Assembly (NCBI GenBank): GCA_029531795.1
Contig: JAPEIS010000008.1
Coordinates: forward strand, 2,356,001-2,420,000
Length of the DNA stretch: 64,000 bases
Reading direction: 5' to 3'
Source: Sclerotinia nivalis
Taxonomy: Eukaryota; Ascomycota; Leotiomycetes; Helotiales; Sclerotiniaceae
A program made the position numbers and the translations under genes. The notes beneath the pieces are model-generated. The model was not told where the DNA came from and did no database searches. It was given only the letters and a program-made list of their open reading frames with translations. Below, piece after piece: positions 45,232 to 58,700 of the stretch. How positions within the stretch are numbered: position 1 is the stretch's first letter; each line of letters starts with the position of its first letter.

Positions 45232-46212
45232 ATGTTGTTCGCCACATCTTCTCTTATTCTTCTCGCTACGCCCGCCTTCGGGCAAACCCTCAATGCCTGG
45301 AGGCAAACCGTCTTCGATGGTTGCTGCGGTATAACTGATCATGAAGTCGATCAGGCCGTAGATGGAAACATAACAACCTACGATGAGGTTGATTCCCTAC
45401 CAAATCAACTTGGTCTTCTATTCAATTTTCCAGCTACATACCTTGGCTTCTATGTCCAATCTTCAGGTGCTTACATCACCGATTACTATGTTGAAGCTGT
45501 CGAGAGCACGACTGACAAAGAGATTATTGTTGGAAAGGTTTCCAACGCTACCTCTAACTTCACTGTCGTCAATTTTTACAACTCCACTGGCACAGCCGGC
45601 ATTGAAACAGAGACGATATTCTTCCATATTACAGGAGTATCAGATGGAGGTAGCACTGCGTTCACGAACGAGATTTATCCCATCTATCCAGGCGACACCA
45701 TTATCTATCCACCCGGTCAATCCGCGCAACCCTCACCAACACAATCCACTACTTCAACTCCAACATCAACCACAACTACCGCCATCCCTACACCTACCGC
45801 TCCTGGCGTAACTCTCAACACCTGGCCCACCGTCAGCGCCACCAAACCTTTCGTACAGAGCTCCGCATACGTCGACGGTAACCCATCCACAGATTTTACC
45901 TCCTCAAGCTATTTTCTCCTCTTCAACACCGTACGCACCTACGAAGGATTTTACATCCTATCTCAATCACCCAACTATCTGACCGATTACCACGTTATCG
46001 CTCTGAATGCTATAACTCTTGTGGACTTTGAACTGTGTCGCGTTACAGGTGCTACGTCAAATTTCACTCTTTGTGCATTTGTGGATGAGGCTGGAAACCC
46101 GGGGTACAGGACTGACGTTATTAATATTTATCAGGATGGTGCTTCGAATGCGGAGTTAAATGAGGTTTATCCAATTTGGCCTGGTGATGTTATTGTGGAT
46201 CCAAATGCTTGA
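45232..46212 (+). CDS. Secreted protein with two homologous modules and a Ser/Thr/Pro linker, 326 aa
   Basis: The first true ATG is at 45232. A signal peptide MLFATSSLILLATPAFG is followed by QTLNAW. Residues about 18-158 and 191-326 form two related modules. Each opens with LNxW and has AVDGNITT or YVDGNPSTDF, then LLFNFPATYLGFYVQSSGAYITDYYVEA or LLFNTVRTYEGFYILSQ...YLTDYHVIA, then a SNATSNFT or GATSNFTLC site, and closes with NEIYPIYPGDTII or NEVYPIWPGDVIV. Between them is a mucin-like linker (STTSTPTSTTTTAIPTPTAP) likely to be O-glycosylated. Several N-glycosylation sites are present. The pattern recalls discoidin-like (F5/8-type) beta-sandwich domains, but I do not claim a named family. 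It is probably an extracellular binding or wall protein, and an effector role is possible. Confidence 0.8.
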   Translation: MLFATSSLILLATPAFGQTLNAWRQTVFDGCCGITDHEVDQAVDGNITTYDEVDSLPNQLGLLFNFPATYLGFYVQSSGAYITDYYVEAVESTTDKEIIVGKVSNATSNFTVVNFYNSTGTAGIETETIFFHITGVSDGGSTAFTNEIYPIYPGDTIIYPPGQSAQPSPTQSTTSTPTSTTTTAIPTPTAPGVTLNTWPTVSATKPFVQSSAYVDGNPSTDFTSSSYFLLFNTVRTYEGFYILSQSPNYLTDYHVIALNAITLVDFELCRVTGATSNFTLCAFVDEAGNPGYRTDVINIYQDGASNAELNEVYPIWPGDVIVDPNA

Positions 46213-46321
46213 AATTTTTGACAGGTTATGAGAATGACATCGTCTACTTTTTGGTTTGGCGATTAATTGATGTTCAAGCTTCTGGATATTTAGTCATTGG
46301 GTAATGGTTATGGTAGAAAAG

Positions 46322-46390
46322 GGTGTCCATAGTCTGGAATTTTGGAGTAGATTTGAACTTTCAATCTTTCAAATGATTTCAATATTCCAA
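46322..46390 (+). repeat. Single end of a hAT-like MITE
   Basis: GGGTGTCCATAGTCTGGAAT followed by GTAGATTTGAACTTTCAATC resembles the terminus of the MITE at 34331-34574 and the fragment at 23794. No second end is found nearby. Confidence 0.5.
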
Positions 46391-49300
46391 TTGGATCCAG
46401 GGGGAAAAGCTATGGATTGTCATCAAATTACTTTCCGGGGAATCAAGGACCTTGTTCAGCAGCAGCTAGAATTAAGGATCACGTACTATTAATTACAATG
46501 AACAATTTATGCCATCACAGCCATCGAAAGTTCCTCTGACTCATCTTATCGCTCTTCTTCCTCCATGATAGATTCATGCATCATTTTCTCTATTTCGAAC
46601 ACCATCTCGAGATGAAATGCCTTTTGCTAATTTTCCACTTGACCTGCGAGTCACTCTACTTCTATGACATCAGTATGTCTCATTACTTGGCACCATCTCA
46701 TGTGCTCTCTCCAGCCTAATGACTTACTCAATCATCTCCGTCCGAAGCATCAAATCTTCGGTCTGCACCATCCTTTTTCTTTCTCTCGTTATCTTCTCCT
46801 CCCAATTTCACGGATTCAAGGGTAACGAGCGAGTCACTTGCATGAGTTATTGAACCACACAGAAAACAGAGATAATTAGACCTTCCCATGTTCTATCTCT
46901 CCCGTTAAAAAACTGCCAACAATCAGAAAAAATGCAATATTTCTAGAAGTAGACAACAAATGGATTTAAGCGACAGCTCAAAGGTCGTTCATAAACTAGC
47001 TTCCCACGGTATATCTTACACATTGGCTAATATGTTTCCCTGTGGGCGCCATGCGCAAGCAAGTCCAATCGTGTGTCGGATATCTGTACAGTTCCCTGGT
47101 TCTCAGGAATAGGATTTGCAATACTCTGGGAATGAATAAATTTTCCAGCACGCGGGTGACTGATTGTCATATCCAAATGCGTAAAACTTAGTGATTAACC
47201 CGCTGCTCAGATTTCCTCCATTAAGAAACGGTTGGCAACGAAATAGGAAAATGCAATCAATACAAACGGCGAAGGAAGTAAAACAACAGCGAACATAAAA
47301 TTTCATACTACATATTTCTCTACGTATTATCCCAAGCTCATCTACATACTCGTATTCTTTTGAACTGTGCTGAGGAGGCCGAACACCCACCACTTTGGAC
47401 AGCTTGCATGAAATTTGCCACTGTCCTATAATTATGTAGGGGGAAAAATCGCGGGTAGAGAAGGCTGTGGTTTATATACACATCTCCCATTTCCTCCATT
47501 CCTCTCTTATTTCTCCTCTTTCACACCTCAAATTTCATTTTTTCCTCCGCCTCTTTCCAGACTCTCTTCTCCTCCTTAAATTTCTAGCTACAAGCTTTCT
47601 TCCCTAATCTCAATTCCAAACCTATATAATCACCCACCCCTCCATCACCTTCTATTTCCAAAAACTTAACAGGCACAACAACAGCGTCTAGAATCTCGAA
47701 TGATCAACGTATCTCTTTTTTTGCTCAGAAATCATATCGTTTGCTCTTCATGTTCTCATTTCCGTGTTATTTCTGAAGTGTAAATCCATTGATATTATAG
47801 TAGATGCGAGATGTATGATAGAGACCGACAGTGATTGGAAACGGCAATGTGTGGTTTTTTTCGCTGCTTCGGAAATATATCATCAACTCCAATCAGCAAA
47901 AGAACTTGAATACGAAAAGATGACAACGACCTCTGTGCACAACAAACAATCTACCAGTAAAATCATTTTTTCAATTCCTTGATCTAGTGTAATTCTCGTT
48001 AAGCACCAATCTCCCAGAATACAACACCTACTCGGCACATTACGAAAATACATGCTAACCTCAGCGTAGCTCTCTGTGATCTTCATAAAATTTATGGTGT
48101 AGAAAGATTTTTCTAGTGTGAGTCTTTTATACCCCTCAATTACCCTACTGTCCATCATAAATGAAAGATAACACTTTTTGGTTGTATGAATTTGAATGTG
48201 AGGCACATGAGTCATTAATACCCTGCAATTCTCAATCTTGAAATCTTCATATCGAATTCCCTATTTTGTAAATCTACATATTGTACGTACCAAAGTTATG
48301 AATTATGAAATCTTGAATTGCGAAGTGAAGCTAGAGAAGCTAGGGAAGCGAGAGAAAAAATCCGGGACGAGGTATATAAACATCCTCATCTCCAAGCTAA
48401 ATCATCAAGCTCTCCTCTAAACACCAAAATATGATTGGAATAAGGATGAATTACTTGAAGAAGCGGGAGAAAGATTGAATGGTATTAGGGATATTAATCT
48501 GATTTTTTTGGGTGGGAGATGATTTGCAATGGGATAGTTTTTGTTTAGTTTTATTACTATTGCTGTTGCTAGCGCTAACTAGCATTGCTATCAGTTTTTT
48601 TGTCTCAATCTTGATTTTGGGTTGAACAACAATAATAACAATACAAAGATACCAAGCATCCCCAGAACATGCCTAAAAACCCCTTTCGAATAATCAACAA
48701 CACTCAATAAACACTTTACTCAACACCCAATTTAGATCTATTGACTATGGAGTCAAAACAAAAATGGAAACAGATTAGATTCCAAGTCTAGGGGTGAGCT
48801 AGTCCTACACATACGAATGAGGGTAATGCTACTCTAGTCTCATGAAATGTTCAAGAAGGTCCACCACTAGTCCCCATCCCTTTGCGCTCTTCCCTTGCTC
48901 CTTACAAAAACTCACAAATACATTCCTCCCTCGAGTTGCCGCGGTAGTATGAACCAAAAACCAAAAAGTAAATTGATTTATACTCAATTTTGCACTTACT
49001 TCATCCATCGGAAGAAAAGCAATAGATATTTATAATTTATCCCATGAACCATGAGGAGAGAGACGTCTGGATCCAACATGCCAGCTAATTACATATGAAT
49101 ATCTAACTATCTATCTATCTCATAGGTTTCCACTCCGCTTCGAAGAATTATTTCCACGAGAATTGAGTCCTGAATTTTTGGTTAGGGAGTTGGGAAGTTG
49201 TCTAGTTTTCTGGTTTCTAGCGTTTATATATATTATAATATATATATTTGTCCTCTCCTGCTTTGTAGACCCAGTATTCTACTACGAACTCACTAGTATA

Positions 49301-50726
49301 CATATAACATCCTTTTCCCCTTTCCTTCTTCTCCCAATATAAAAATACTATCTAAAACAATTACAGAAAAGTCCTCACCAGCAACACCATCACCATCACC
49401 TTCACCTTCGCCATATTCCTCTCCCACTCACTAACACCCAACACAAAGCACCACGGCGTAAACTTCGACGGGGAATACAATATTGGCAAAGAGAAGGGGT
49501 TACCACTAAGATGATAAACTATATATAATTTTCATTTTCATTTTCATTTTTTATCATCACCTACTACACAACTGCAACTACCTACTCAGAGTCCAGACCA
49601 TGGAAGTTCAGCTCCTTACTTTAATAAAATCTTCTCCCCTCATCCCTTCTCCCACTTCTTATATTCTTCTCCCACTTCTTATATTCTTCCACCATTACGT
49701 ATACCCTTCGAATTCTTGTCCCATCTTCTTGTCCCATCTTCTTGTCCCATCTTCTTCCCCCGTTCTCCTTTCCACATCTCTTGCCCCCCTTCACACCTTT
49801 AGCCCTTCCCCCTTAACCCTCGCCCCACCCCCACCGCCCTCTACCAATCCCTCCTTCTCCTTCTCCTCAAACTCCAAACTCCAATCACACAATTCCAATT
49901 CCCATTCCCATATATCTTCTTTAATTTAACTCTCAATTCATACACATTAAACAATCTCCATTTATACACATAATCCATATTCTTCCAAGTTCAAACAAAG
50001 TTTATAATCCATTTCATAGTTTATGATCAGCGGATTTCATATTAGAGAATTATGGATTGCAGGAGTCTCAATTTTTCTTGAGCGGCTGGGGAGAGAGCTG
50101 ATAACGTTAACAAATTTTGAGGTTTTTTGAGATGAGGGGGGAAAGAGGAAGGTTTGTTTGGAGGGGTGAGATTAAGGGCGTAGTTTTATCATCTTAATTA
50201 ACTCCTTCCCTCCTTCCCTTCTCTCTCAAAATCCTTAAACATTCATACGCCCATCATCGCCACACACAAATCCATATACAAATCTTCCACCCTCCTAAAT
50301 CTTCCCAGTTCTCAAAAAAATTTCTAATATATATAGAATTAATGATTTGATATATAAATATATACTCAGGAGTATGATATTCAGATATCATATTAAATTA
50401 TATTATACTATATTATATTTATTATCCATCTAAACCAAGCTAATGGAAGCTAATGTGAATCTAATCATTGTTTTGGCCTTCTGGTATTTATGTATCTTCT
50501 TCATATTATTCATATTATTCTTTTATTTTTGCTTTTGCTCTGCTCTGCTCTGTCATTTCTCATTTTTAAGTTTTTTTATTCATCTGGTTGCCCATCAATC
50601 GTACAAGAGGTATCTTTTCGTTCCACAATCCCCTAACCCCTATCCTCTGCTCCCTCAACCTGACACCGATTTCCCCAATTTTCCAGTCCGCTATCTCCAA
50701 AAGCCACAACCACAACCTTCCACCCC
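46391..50726. other. Long gene-poor region with simple repeats and promoter-like segments
   Basis: I find no convincing coding frame in 4.3 kb. Two stretches look like promoters with leaders but no ORF: GTTTATATACACATC at 47469-47483, followed by 200 bp of CT-rich sequence, and GTATATAAACATCC at 48371-48384, followed by CTCCTCTAAACACC. The segment 49560-49930 has an open pyrimidine-rich frame that is low complexity. Non-coding transcripts are possible. Confidence 0.5.
49648..49753. repeat. Two short tandem repeats in a pyrimidine-rich tract
   Basis: TTCTCCCACTTCTTATATTC occurs twice in a row (49648-49667 and 49668-49687). CTTGTCCCATCTT occurs three times (49715-49753). Both lie in a strongly C/T-biased strand. 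They look like slippage products and not like functional sites. Confidence 0.85.
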
Positions 50727-52517
50727 TCACAACTGATACCTATAATCCGGGCTCAAATCACCCAACTCCGTTTTCTCATACTCGGAGAGACCCAAATCCC
50801 TTGGCCTCCTATCCCGCTGTCTATTCTCCAACAACACGGCCAAAAAATACGCCAAACAACTAGCCGCACTCAAGCAGAGAAAACCCAGACAAATTCCATA
50901 ACCCATCTTATATTCCGGAGCATCTTTTGCCAAGAAAGCATATGTCGCAATAATACCGCCTACATTACCGAATCCGACTTGCCACGCCGTGCCTACGCTT
51001 CTGCGGTGATGACCTCCTAGATTCATGTTGAACCAACAGACGATTACTGGCATTGCGGAATATGCACCCATGGCCACTAGAAAGAGGGCTACGTATTGAA
51101 GTTTCGAGTTATCGTGGATGGTGAGTAGGATGGAGAAACCTGTTATTGCTACGCAGATAGGTGCGACAGTGAAGGCGAAACGATGACGAGTAAAATCGGA
51201 GAAGAAAGCGATGAACATTGCGAAAGCAAAGGCGCAGGCCCAGGGAGGTACGCTGTGGAGTTGTGTTTGAATGGGGGTGTAACCGAAGGTGGATATGATT
51301 CCTGGTGCGAAAAATGCGTAGCCGTATGCGGGGATTATCATACCGAAATACATGAAACCTCCTAGAATGACCTTATAGTCTTTGAACACGCGGAGTGCGT
51401 CTTTAACTGTGATCTTGCGTTCAGCGGCACTTCGACCTTGATCGACTTGGAGACGGGCTTTGACGTATGCGCGTTCGTCAGGAGTGAGCCATTTTGCATC
51501 TTCGGGGAAAGAGGGGATGAGGAAGAAAAATGCTAGAGCTACGACGCAGGTGAGGAGACCTTCGAGGATGAATATCCATCGCCAGCCGGAATGTCCTCTT
51601 ACTCCATCCATTTTTCCAATAGCGCTAGCGAGGAGACCACCGAATGCTCCCGCTAATGTGGTACTACTGAAGAAAAAGGAGTATCGACGTTGAGCTTCTG
51701 ATCTTTTGTACCACATACCAATAAGGTAGAAGCAACCTGGAAACATACCAGCTTCAAAAAGTCCAAGGAAGAAACGAGTTGCGAGCAGTCCGCCGAAGTT
51801 TTGGACCAGCCCTTGACAGATACTTACGACCCCGAAGAGGAACATGAGGGATGAAAGCCAAATATTTGGATTTAGACGTTTCATGAGAATGTTGGATGGG
51901 ATCTCGAAGAAGACATATGGAACGAAGAAGATGGTAAGCGCGGTATTGTATTCGGTTCCGGTTAAATCCAAGTCTGTTGCGAGTTTGAAAGATTTTGCAT
52001 TGGCGATATTAACTCTGTCCAAAAATGCCAAAAGGTACAAGATACATCTATAAGAGTCAGAGTGGGATTTCGAGGTACTTGGGTACTTTACTTACAAGAA
52101 TGGTATCACACGTAAATCGATTTTTCGCATAAGTTTTGCCTCCGTTGTGTGTGGAGGGCAAACCACGTGCAGTTCATCGAAATCGATTTGTCCTTGCCCA
52201 GCTGGAATATTTGGAACGTAGCTGTTATTGCTTTCGGATTTAAAACCAACTTCTTGATCCTCTGATAATGACGGCTGAGGAGAAGATCCCGTTTCTTCTG
52301 AATTAAGTTAGATTGATCATCGGAAAACGTGAAGCTTTCGGATTGGCTGAGATATGGCTCCCGGGTCAATGAACACACTTATATCCAGAGTGATTTTTCC
52401 ACTGAGATCGTCTTCCATACTGGAAGAACTCAAAATTATCGAGAAAGAGTTGCGATAATGGTAAATAATCAACAAGATTAGTCGTTACTCACTGTCTTTT
52501 GAACTGAATAATCCCAT
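50727..52517 (-). CDS. MFS transporter, Dal5-like anion:cation symporter family, 515 aa, three exons
   Basis: The family imports small organic anions such as allantoate, nicotinate or related vitamins. Exons are 52517-52493 (MGLFSSKD), 52297-52096 (acidic N-tail, then KLMRKIDLRVIPF) and 52047-50727. They join in frame through a 195-nt and a 48-nt intron; the second begins GTAAGT and ends TTATAG, restoring FLCILYLLAFLDRVNIANAK. The conserved DRVNIANAK motif after TM1, EIPSNILMKR in TM2-3, GLFEAGMFPGCFYLIGMWYK in TM4 and SGWRWIFILEG in TM6 are all present, with 12 membrane segments expected. The length is normal. The substrate cannot be read from sequence. The first intron is unusually long and could hide a small extra exon. 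Location should be the plasma membrane. Confidence 0.88.
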
Positions 52518-55500
52518 TTTGATATTCCTCTTCCTTGGCAACAGTATGCAAGATGAAATGCCAAAACCGATCGACAACACACCTTTATAAAGGCCAAAGA
52601 CGGCAAAATGTAACGTGAGAATATGAACAAGAAGTAAGAAGAAAAATAAATAAAAAATCAAAGAGATATTGAGCTGCTTTTCTAATAAATAAGAGCTTAC
52701 CATGGAGGCTCAAGAGTCAAAGATTTACTGCATTCAGCTACCCAGTGATTGATTGATCGGACATTCACTGCAGGAAGGGGACAAGGGATGAGGTTATCCC
52801 CGCAATTAAATTTGGAGAATGTGACTGAGACCGAGGAACAGTCATTTTCATGCCGTGTTTCTTTTGATTAGTGAGGAAGTTTGGGGTGTGCCGTAATGGA
52901 ATTCACTGTTCGCCAGATTCCCATATATGGCAGGAATAATACAGTAATGTTGTAGCCGATGCTGTATTCTTTTTGCCTTCTCACATCAGCATTTTTCAGT
53001 TAGTAAGCTCTGAGCAGCAGAAACCTGGTGAACCTTCCATTAAGCAAGATTCCGAATTGGTGTAACTCTTGTTCCATTCCCATGCTTTCTCTCAACATAC
53101 ATTAAAAATCTTCACCGAATTTCGTAGATAACCAGGATGAAATACTACATGGGGATCTTCTTTTGCAAGTTGTAGATCCATCGCGCAAAGTATTCCTACT
53201 GACTCTTGTAGTGGATTGGGTGGAGAACCCTGACTATTAAGTGTATGCGGGGAGAGCTGAGCTTGGCTAATCCCCAAAAACCGGTATCGGAGAAGTTTCT
53301 TCATCAAATCGACTTGCTTCCTGGTTGTTTGTGTTACACAGCATGGTATTCAATGAGTCTGGATATTTCCTTCGAATATCAAACTTGGGGGCGGGGACTC
53401 ATAGTGACGGTGGTTGAATGTTGACTTTCAATTGGGATATTGAGAATTTTGTCCGTGACAGTAGAAAGAACATGAACATGAACATGAACATGCTGCTCAT
53501 GAATGATTCAAATCAAAATTCAGCCTTACTCTAAATCGATAAGCTTCCCTAATTGTTGGAGAAACCTTGTCTGGGAGAAAGTTAAGGAATTATTTGTTGC
53601 TGCTTTTGATGTAAATCTCAATAGGACCAATGTACTCGAGCTGAGCAACCTACCATATACTTACTATACTTACTATTGGAAGGAATCTCGAGGGAAGTCT
53701 GCATATGTGGGTTCAAGAGAATGAAAATCATTGAAGCAGCTCCAGTTTTGATAATGAAGGGGTTTATTTATTTACTCCATAAAGCTTTCCATCCAAGCGA
53801 GCCCGGACGGAATATTCGGTAAATATCTCATAAGCCCCCTCACTCACGAGGCTATGTCTTTTTTCATTTGTAGCCACTGGTAGGTGACCTTTGAGGAAGC
53901 CTTGAGAGGAAAAGGAAAAGAGAAGAAGAAGGTTGAACGCGCAAACGCGTCTTGGATTGAAAAATTTCAAACTTTTGTTGAGATATTCTTTAACAACCTT
54001 ACCTACATACAAAAGATGTTCTATTATATCCTCATCTCTCATCCGAAAAGACACCTAGATGGAGCTTGATTTTAAGTATTCGACCTTTCCTTTTATTTTT
54101 CATAAACTTTCTTTTTTCAACTTTCACCTAGCTTTAGGTCTAGGTAGTGGCACCTCGTCATTTTCTTGGTATGCTTTCAAAAGCCGATTTGTTACTTGGA
54201 ATAATTAGGTGGGCGTTGACGTATTGAAGCACCAAAAGAAGAGGAAGTTATCTTTCATATTTATGTCCATATATTGAGAAGACAAATAACTACTCATTAG
54301 GTATCAGAGGTGTTTAATAGAGAATTATTATGTTCAAAAGGTACTCGCTCCATCCCCAAATATTCGAGTCAAGAAGCAAACCAAAATTTAGGTAGGCAAG
54401 TCTTACATTCATTCATCCATCAATAACCTCCTTTTTCAGTGGGTGGTGGTGGATGGTGGATGGTGGAGGGTGGAGGGTGGAGGGTGGGTGTTTTTAAAAC
54501 CTTGGTTCGTTTTGCCTCTTTACTTGATTTACCAACACTTGCAGTTTAGTTAATTGACCACGAGAACCCATCCCATCCCATCACATCCCACCTCATATTC
54601 AAAAACCCAATACAATAATCTCACATCAGGTGATTGCTTTCTCAAGAGAATTACCCCTTCATTTCCCAATTTCAATATTAATTAAGTTGTTAGATATATT
54701 GGTTTCTATCCGCAGGTACGTACCTAGGTATGTTTACTAGTTATTTTTGATCTAATCAATTCCCTCGGTCATCCCATCCAATCTCACCAACAATTAATTT
54801 CATTTGGAGAATCCCCTCTTGAGCCTTGGTTACAACCCTCAAAAATCAATTTTGAGAACACACACACACGCACACACACGTTCCCTTAACCGCCTATTGT
54901 GTTGTACAAACTAACCGCTCGCCTCATATCATCAGGTTATACCCACCGTACACCACTAAGGAAGGGTGAGCAAAATATACTAGTCGAATGCCAACGTTTT
55001 CTGATTTTGAACCTTGTTACGAAAGTACAGCAAAGACAATTCCACGACTCATTCGAAAACAAAAACTCTTTATTTCTCTTTCCTTTCCTTTTCAACTCAA
55101 ACTCCGAATCAAGCAATCAACTCCACCCCCACCCAGCCTTCTTGAGATCACATTCATATGCTTTCAGTGAACCCCCAAGGACTCATCCAAAGGACTTTCG
55201 AGAATTCAAAACACAACGCCAAAAGAAGTCGGTAGCCATTACTCCGTACAAGCATTCATTCTCAAGCTTTTCAATAAAACACCGAAGTGGCGGCTGAGAT
55301 ATCGGAGGGTCGGTGAAGTAGAGAAAAAGAAAAAAGAAAGAGGTTTCGGGCTAAAATCAAATCAACCACCGCCTACGACTAGCCTAGACTCTTGATACCC
55401 GTGGTCCTCACAGACTCAAAAATCCCCCAATTCTCGATTCCTCCCACAACTCAGAATAATTCACGAAACATACGACACATTTCTTAACACCGACCACGAC

Positions 55501-55736
55501 CCACCATCCAGAGAGGATTTTCCTTCAAGATAGTATACCTGTCGCTGGCTATCTCATTTGAGTACTAATAAATATAACACTCATCAAATATTACTGCACA
55601 CGCTCTAGGATTTGTGGATGAACGTTACATCGCCATTAATTGCGGGTGGGGAGCGATTGGACTTCCTCAACACCATCACCGTCGATCGAATTTCACCTAC
55701 ACCGAGCCTTCCTTTTAATATATACTCTACACAAAT
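52518..55736. other. Intergenic region between divergent genes, simple repeats
   Basis: About 3.2 kb without a supported gene. It holds (GAACAT)4 at 53468-53491, a G-rich GGTGGA tract at 54441-54490 and a CA repeat at about 54858-54880. A 132-codon frame at 54899-55297 lacks features and is probably part of the long leader of the next gene. The 3' 60 bp before 55737 are C-rich (CACCTACACCGAGCCTTCC), as in fungal leaders. Confidence 0.5.
54441..54490. repeat. G-rich GGTGGA/GGTGGAT minisatellite
   Basis: The strand runs GGTGGTGGTGGATGGTGGAT then GGTGGAGGGT repeated three times. The regularly spaced G-runs make a quadruplex structure thinkable. It lies about 1.25 kb upstream of the F-box gene. 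Confidence 0.75.
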
Positions 55737-58700
55737 ATGAGTGTTTCTCATACAGCCTCTTTCGCAATGAGCGATGTCGAAATCGATCTCGCCGCCATGT
55801 TTGAAGACTCGATCGCTATTGCTCGAGATGTTGTCAAGGGAATGATTTTAAAGCATTGTAATGCTCCGTTGGATGGGCAAAATATTTGTTTCACGGCTCA
55901 ACGTATACTTGCCGGAGATGAGAGATATGATAGAGTCCTCACCATGCGAGAATCAGATTTATCCGCAGACACTATGGCGCAGAATAATATTGTTCAGCTT
56001 CCATATTCCGGAAATACAATAGGTCCTACTTTTCATCCATCGACGATGGGCCAAATGGGTCAAATGGTTCAAACAAATTCACCCTTGACTATGAGCAATA
56101 TTAATTCTCACCTCCATCGTGAAAGTTCAATGCAAAATTCCAATAATTCCCAATTTCGACCCCAGTCTTCCTTCTCTGTCGCTCAAACTCAAACTCAAAC
56201 TCAAACCCGAACCCAGACCGAACTTCCACAGGTTTCGAATTTACTACAAGGAGCTAACAATTACCACCAACAAACATACCCCTCTAACAACAATCTACAT
56301 TCACTCTCTTCAAACCGGCGCCCACCTCAACTGCCACAAGTCTCAGGCAGTGTCAAGTATCCACATAGTATGGGCGATCTCTTCTCTCGATCTGATTCAA
56401 TTCTTGCATCGCAAAATATCAACCCCACGAATCGAAGCGGCTTTCAACAGCAAATGATTCTCAAACTACAACAAGGCTCTCGAAATCTCGGAAATCTATC
56501 TTATTCAAATAGCTACACAGCGTACGCTGGGCAAGGCTCCTCCTCCACTCTAGAAAGATCGAGTTCGAACGGTTCACTTTCATCCAATTTATCGTTACCA
56601 CCTTTAGCCCCAGCGCAAAGATCCCCACATACTGACAGCCTACTGATTGTTGAATCTCGATCCACCACGCAAAGTCGCGCAGAAACACCACTGGACTTGG
56701 AAATGGCCAAAAATACCAACTCGAAGAAGCGCAGGGCTCAAACAGATGAGCAAAAGGCTGCCGCGAAAAAGGCAAAGACGAACAAGGGTGAAAAGGCGGA
56801 TAAGTTGGAGCTAGTAAGTGTAACCATTTAAATACGTGCAGTGCAGAACAGATCTAACCTTTTTTAAAGATGAAGGATAAAGCCAAATATAATCTACCAG
56901 TCCCAGTTTGGATGCGCATTCTCGAATTCTGTCCTCCCATATTCCTCCGAAAAGCTCGTTTCGTCAGTAAAGAATGGAAGAGCTGGGTTGAGAACTTTTC
57001 ATCTATCCATGTCAACTGCCGCAAGGAGAACTTTGGTTACAATTTACCTGAGCACATCCCGGGTTTATCGGCAAAGCAATATGTTGATCTTTTGGGTGGA
57101 AAAGGCTGTATGGAACCTGGTTGTAAAAACAAAGACGCAAGCAGAACACATTGGGCTTGGAAGAAGAGGTGGTGCTTCTCCTGCTGGAAGGAAAAGATTG
57201 AGAGAGAAGATCGTATCCAGAAACACCGCCAACTCCAATACACCCGACCCGTCATTGACAAACTACTAGAGTGCATCCCGGTGAGCATGTACGACTCCTT
57301 TGGTAAACCTCATGATTACGTCGAAGATGGACCTCAAGCTTTGACAAATCAATTGGCGACGCACAGATTGTACAAATACTACCTGATTGTCGACGTCGAT
57401 AACATCATCAAGGAATATGAGGCTCTCACTCCTGATCCATTTCGTGAGGATCCTACCCATGATGCTCAACAGAAAGCCACCGCACGCCAGATTTGGGAGG
57501 ACAAGATGGCCAAATTGGACGAAGAGCGTGATAAGTTCTTTGAAGCGAAGAAGGCCGAGAACGACAAGCTCATGCAACTCGTACTACAAATTGAAGCCGC
57601 AATCCGTGAGAGAAGAGCAAAAGGTCGCAAGCCGAACGATGCCAATCGTGAGAGCCGGAGGACTCTCTTCCTCAAGTTAGCGAAGCGTGATCTCCCTGAA
57701 GTCCCAGAGGAGTTTATTATAAGTACCAAAGCATTCAAAGCAGCTGTTCGAATTTTTAGAGATGGTGGCTCAGAGCGAGGTTGGAGAACTTTGAAGCCAA
57801 AGATCGAAGAAGAATACGCGAGTTCGAAAAAGAAGGATCAACAAGCTACCAATCCTGCAACCAATACACCAAGCCGATCTTCAGATCAAGACACCCAAAT
57901 GACTGGCCACGATCTCGGAAACTTTGAGCTGGACAATGATGACTTTCAACAACTTGGTAATGGAGGCCTCCAACAAAACCTGCAGCAAACTCAACTTCAA
58001 GGATTTCAACTTCAAAAATCTACAGCATTTACAAGTAACAAGTCTCTTGACATGACCCCCTCTGGTGGCTCACTTGGCTTTAGAACCAGTTTCATGACTT
58101 CAGGATCGCGACCAGCACATAATCCGGTCACGGCATTTCTTAGTGGCGGATCAATTTTTGTGAACCAACCCTTCGGCAACAGTGCCTCTGCTTTACCCAT
58201 GGTTATGAATTCATCGAGTAATGGGTCTCTTAACAATAATGGCTCTTCTGCCAGTTCATTGAACAATGTTTCTCACATGAATAATGACTTTTCTACCAAT
58301 TCGTTGGCCCCTCTTTCTCAAAATAACAATGGCTCTTCCATCGGTTCATCGAGCAATTTCTCTCGCGGCAGTAATAGCTTTTCTAACGGCTCAATGACTC
58401 CTCTCCCTCAGAACAATAACGGCCGAAGCATGGGTTCATCGAGCAATATGTCTTTTGGCAATATCAACTTTATGCCCCATCGCTCTCAGAACATTAATGG
58501 CGCCTCTATTGGTTCATCAAACAATATTTCTTTTGGGAATAATAGCTTTCCTATCAGCTCATTAAATCAAATCTCTCAAAGCAATAATGGGTCTTCTGTC
58601 AATCCATCGAGCAACCTTGCTAGCTACAACAATGCTTTCAATTCCGGCCCGTTGAACCATTTTACTCAAAACAACAGTGGCTCATCGCTCGTACCTAGTC

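Noticed and set aside
49600..49929. Open frame of 109 codons with Met start
   Set aside because: Low-complexity Ser/Pro/Leu read from a pyrimidine-rich tract with tandem repeats; no domain, intron or conservation signal.
54899..55297. 132-codon frame upstream of the F-box gene
   Set aside because: Non-coding-like residue mix, and it sits in what appears to be the long leader or promoter region of that gene.
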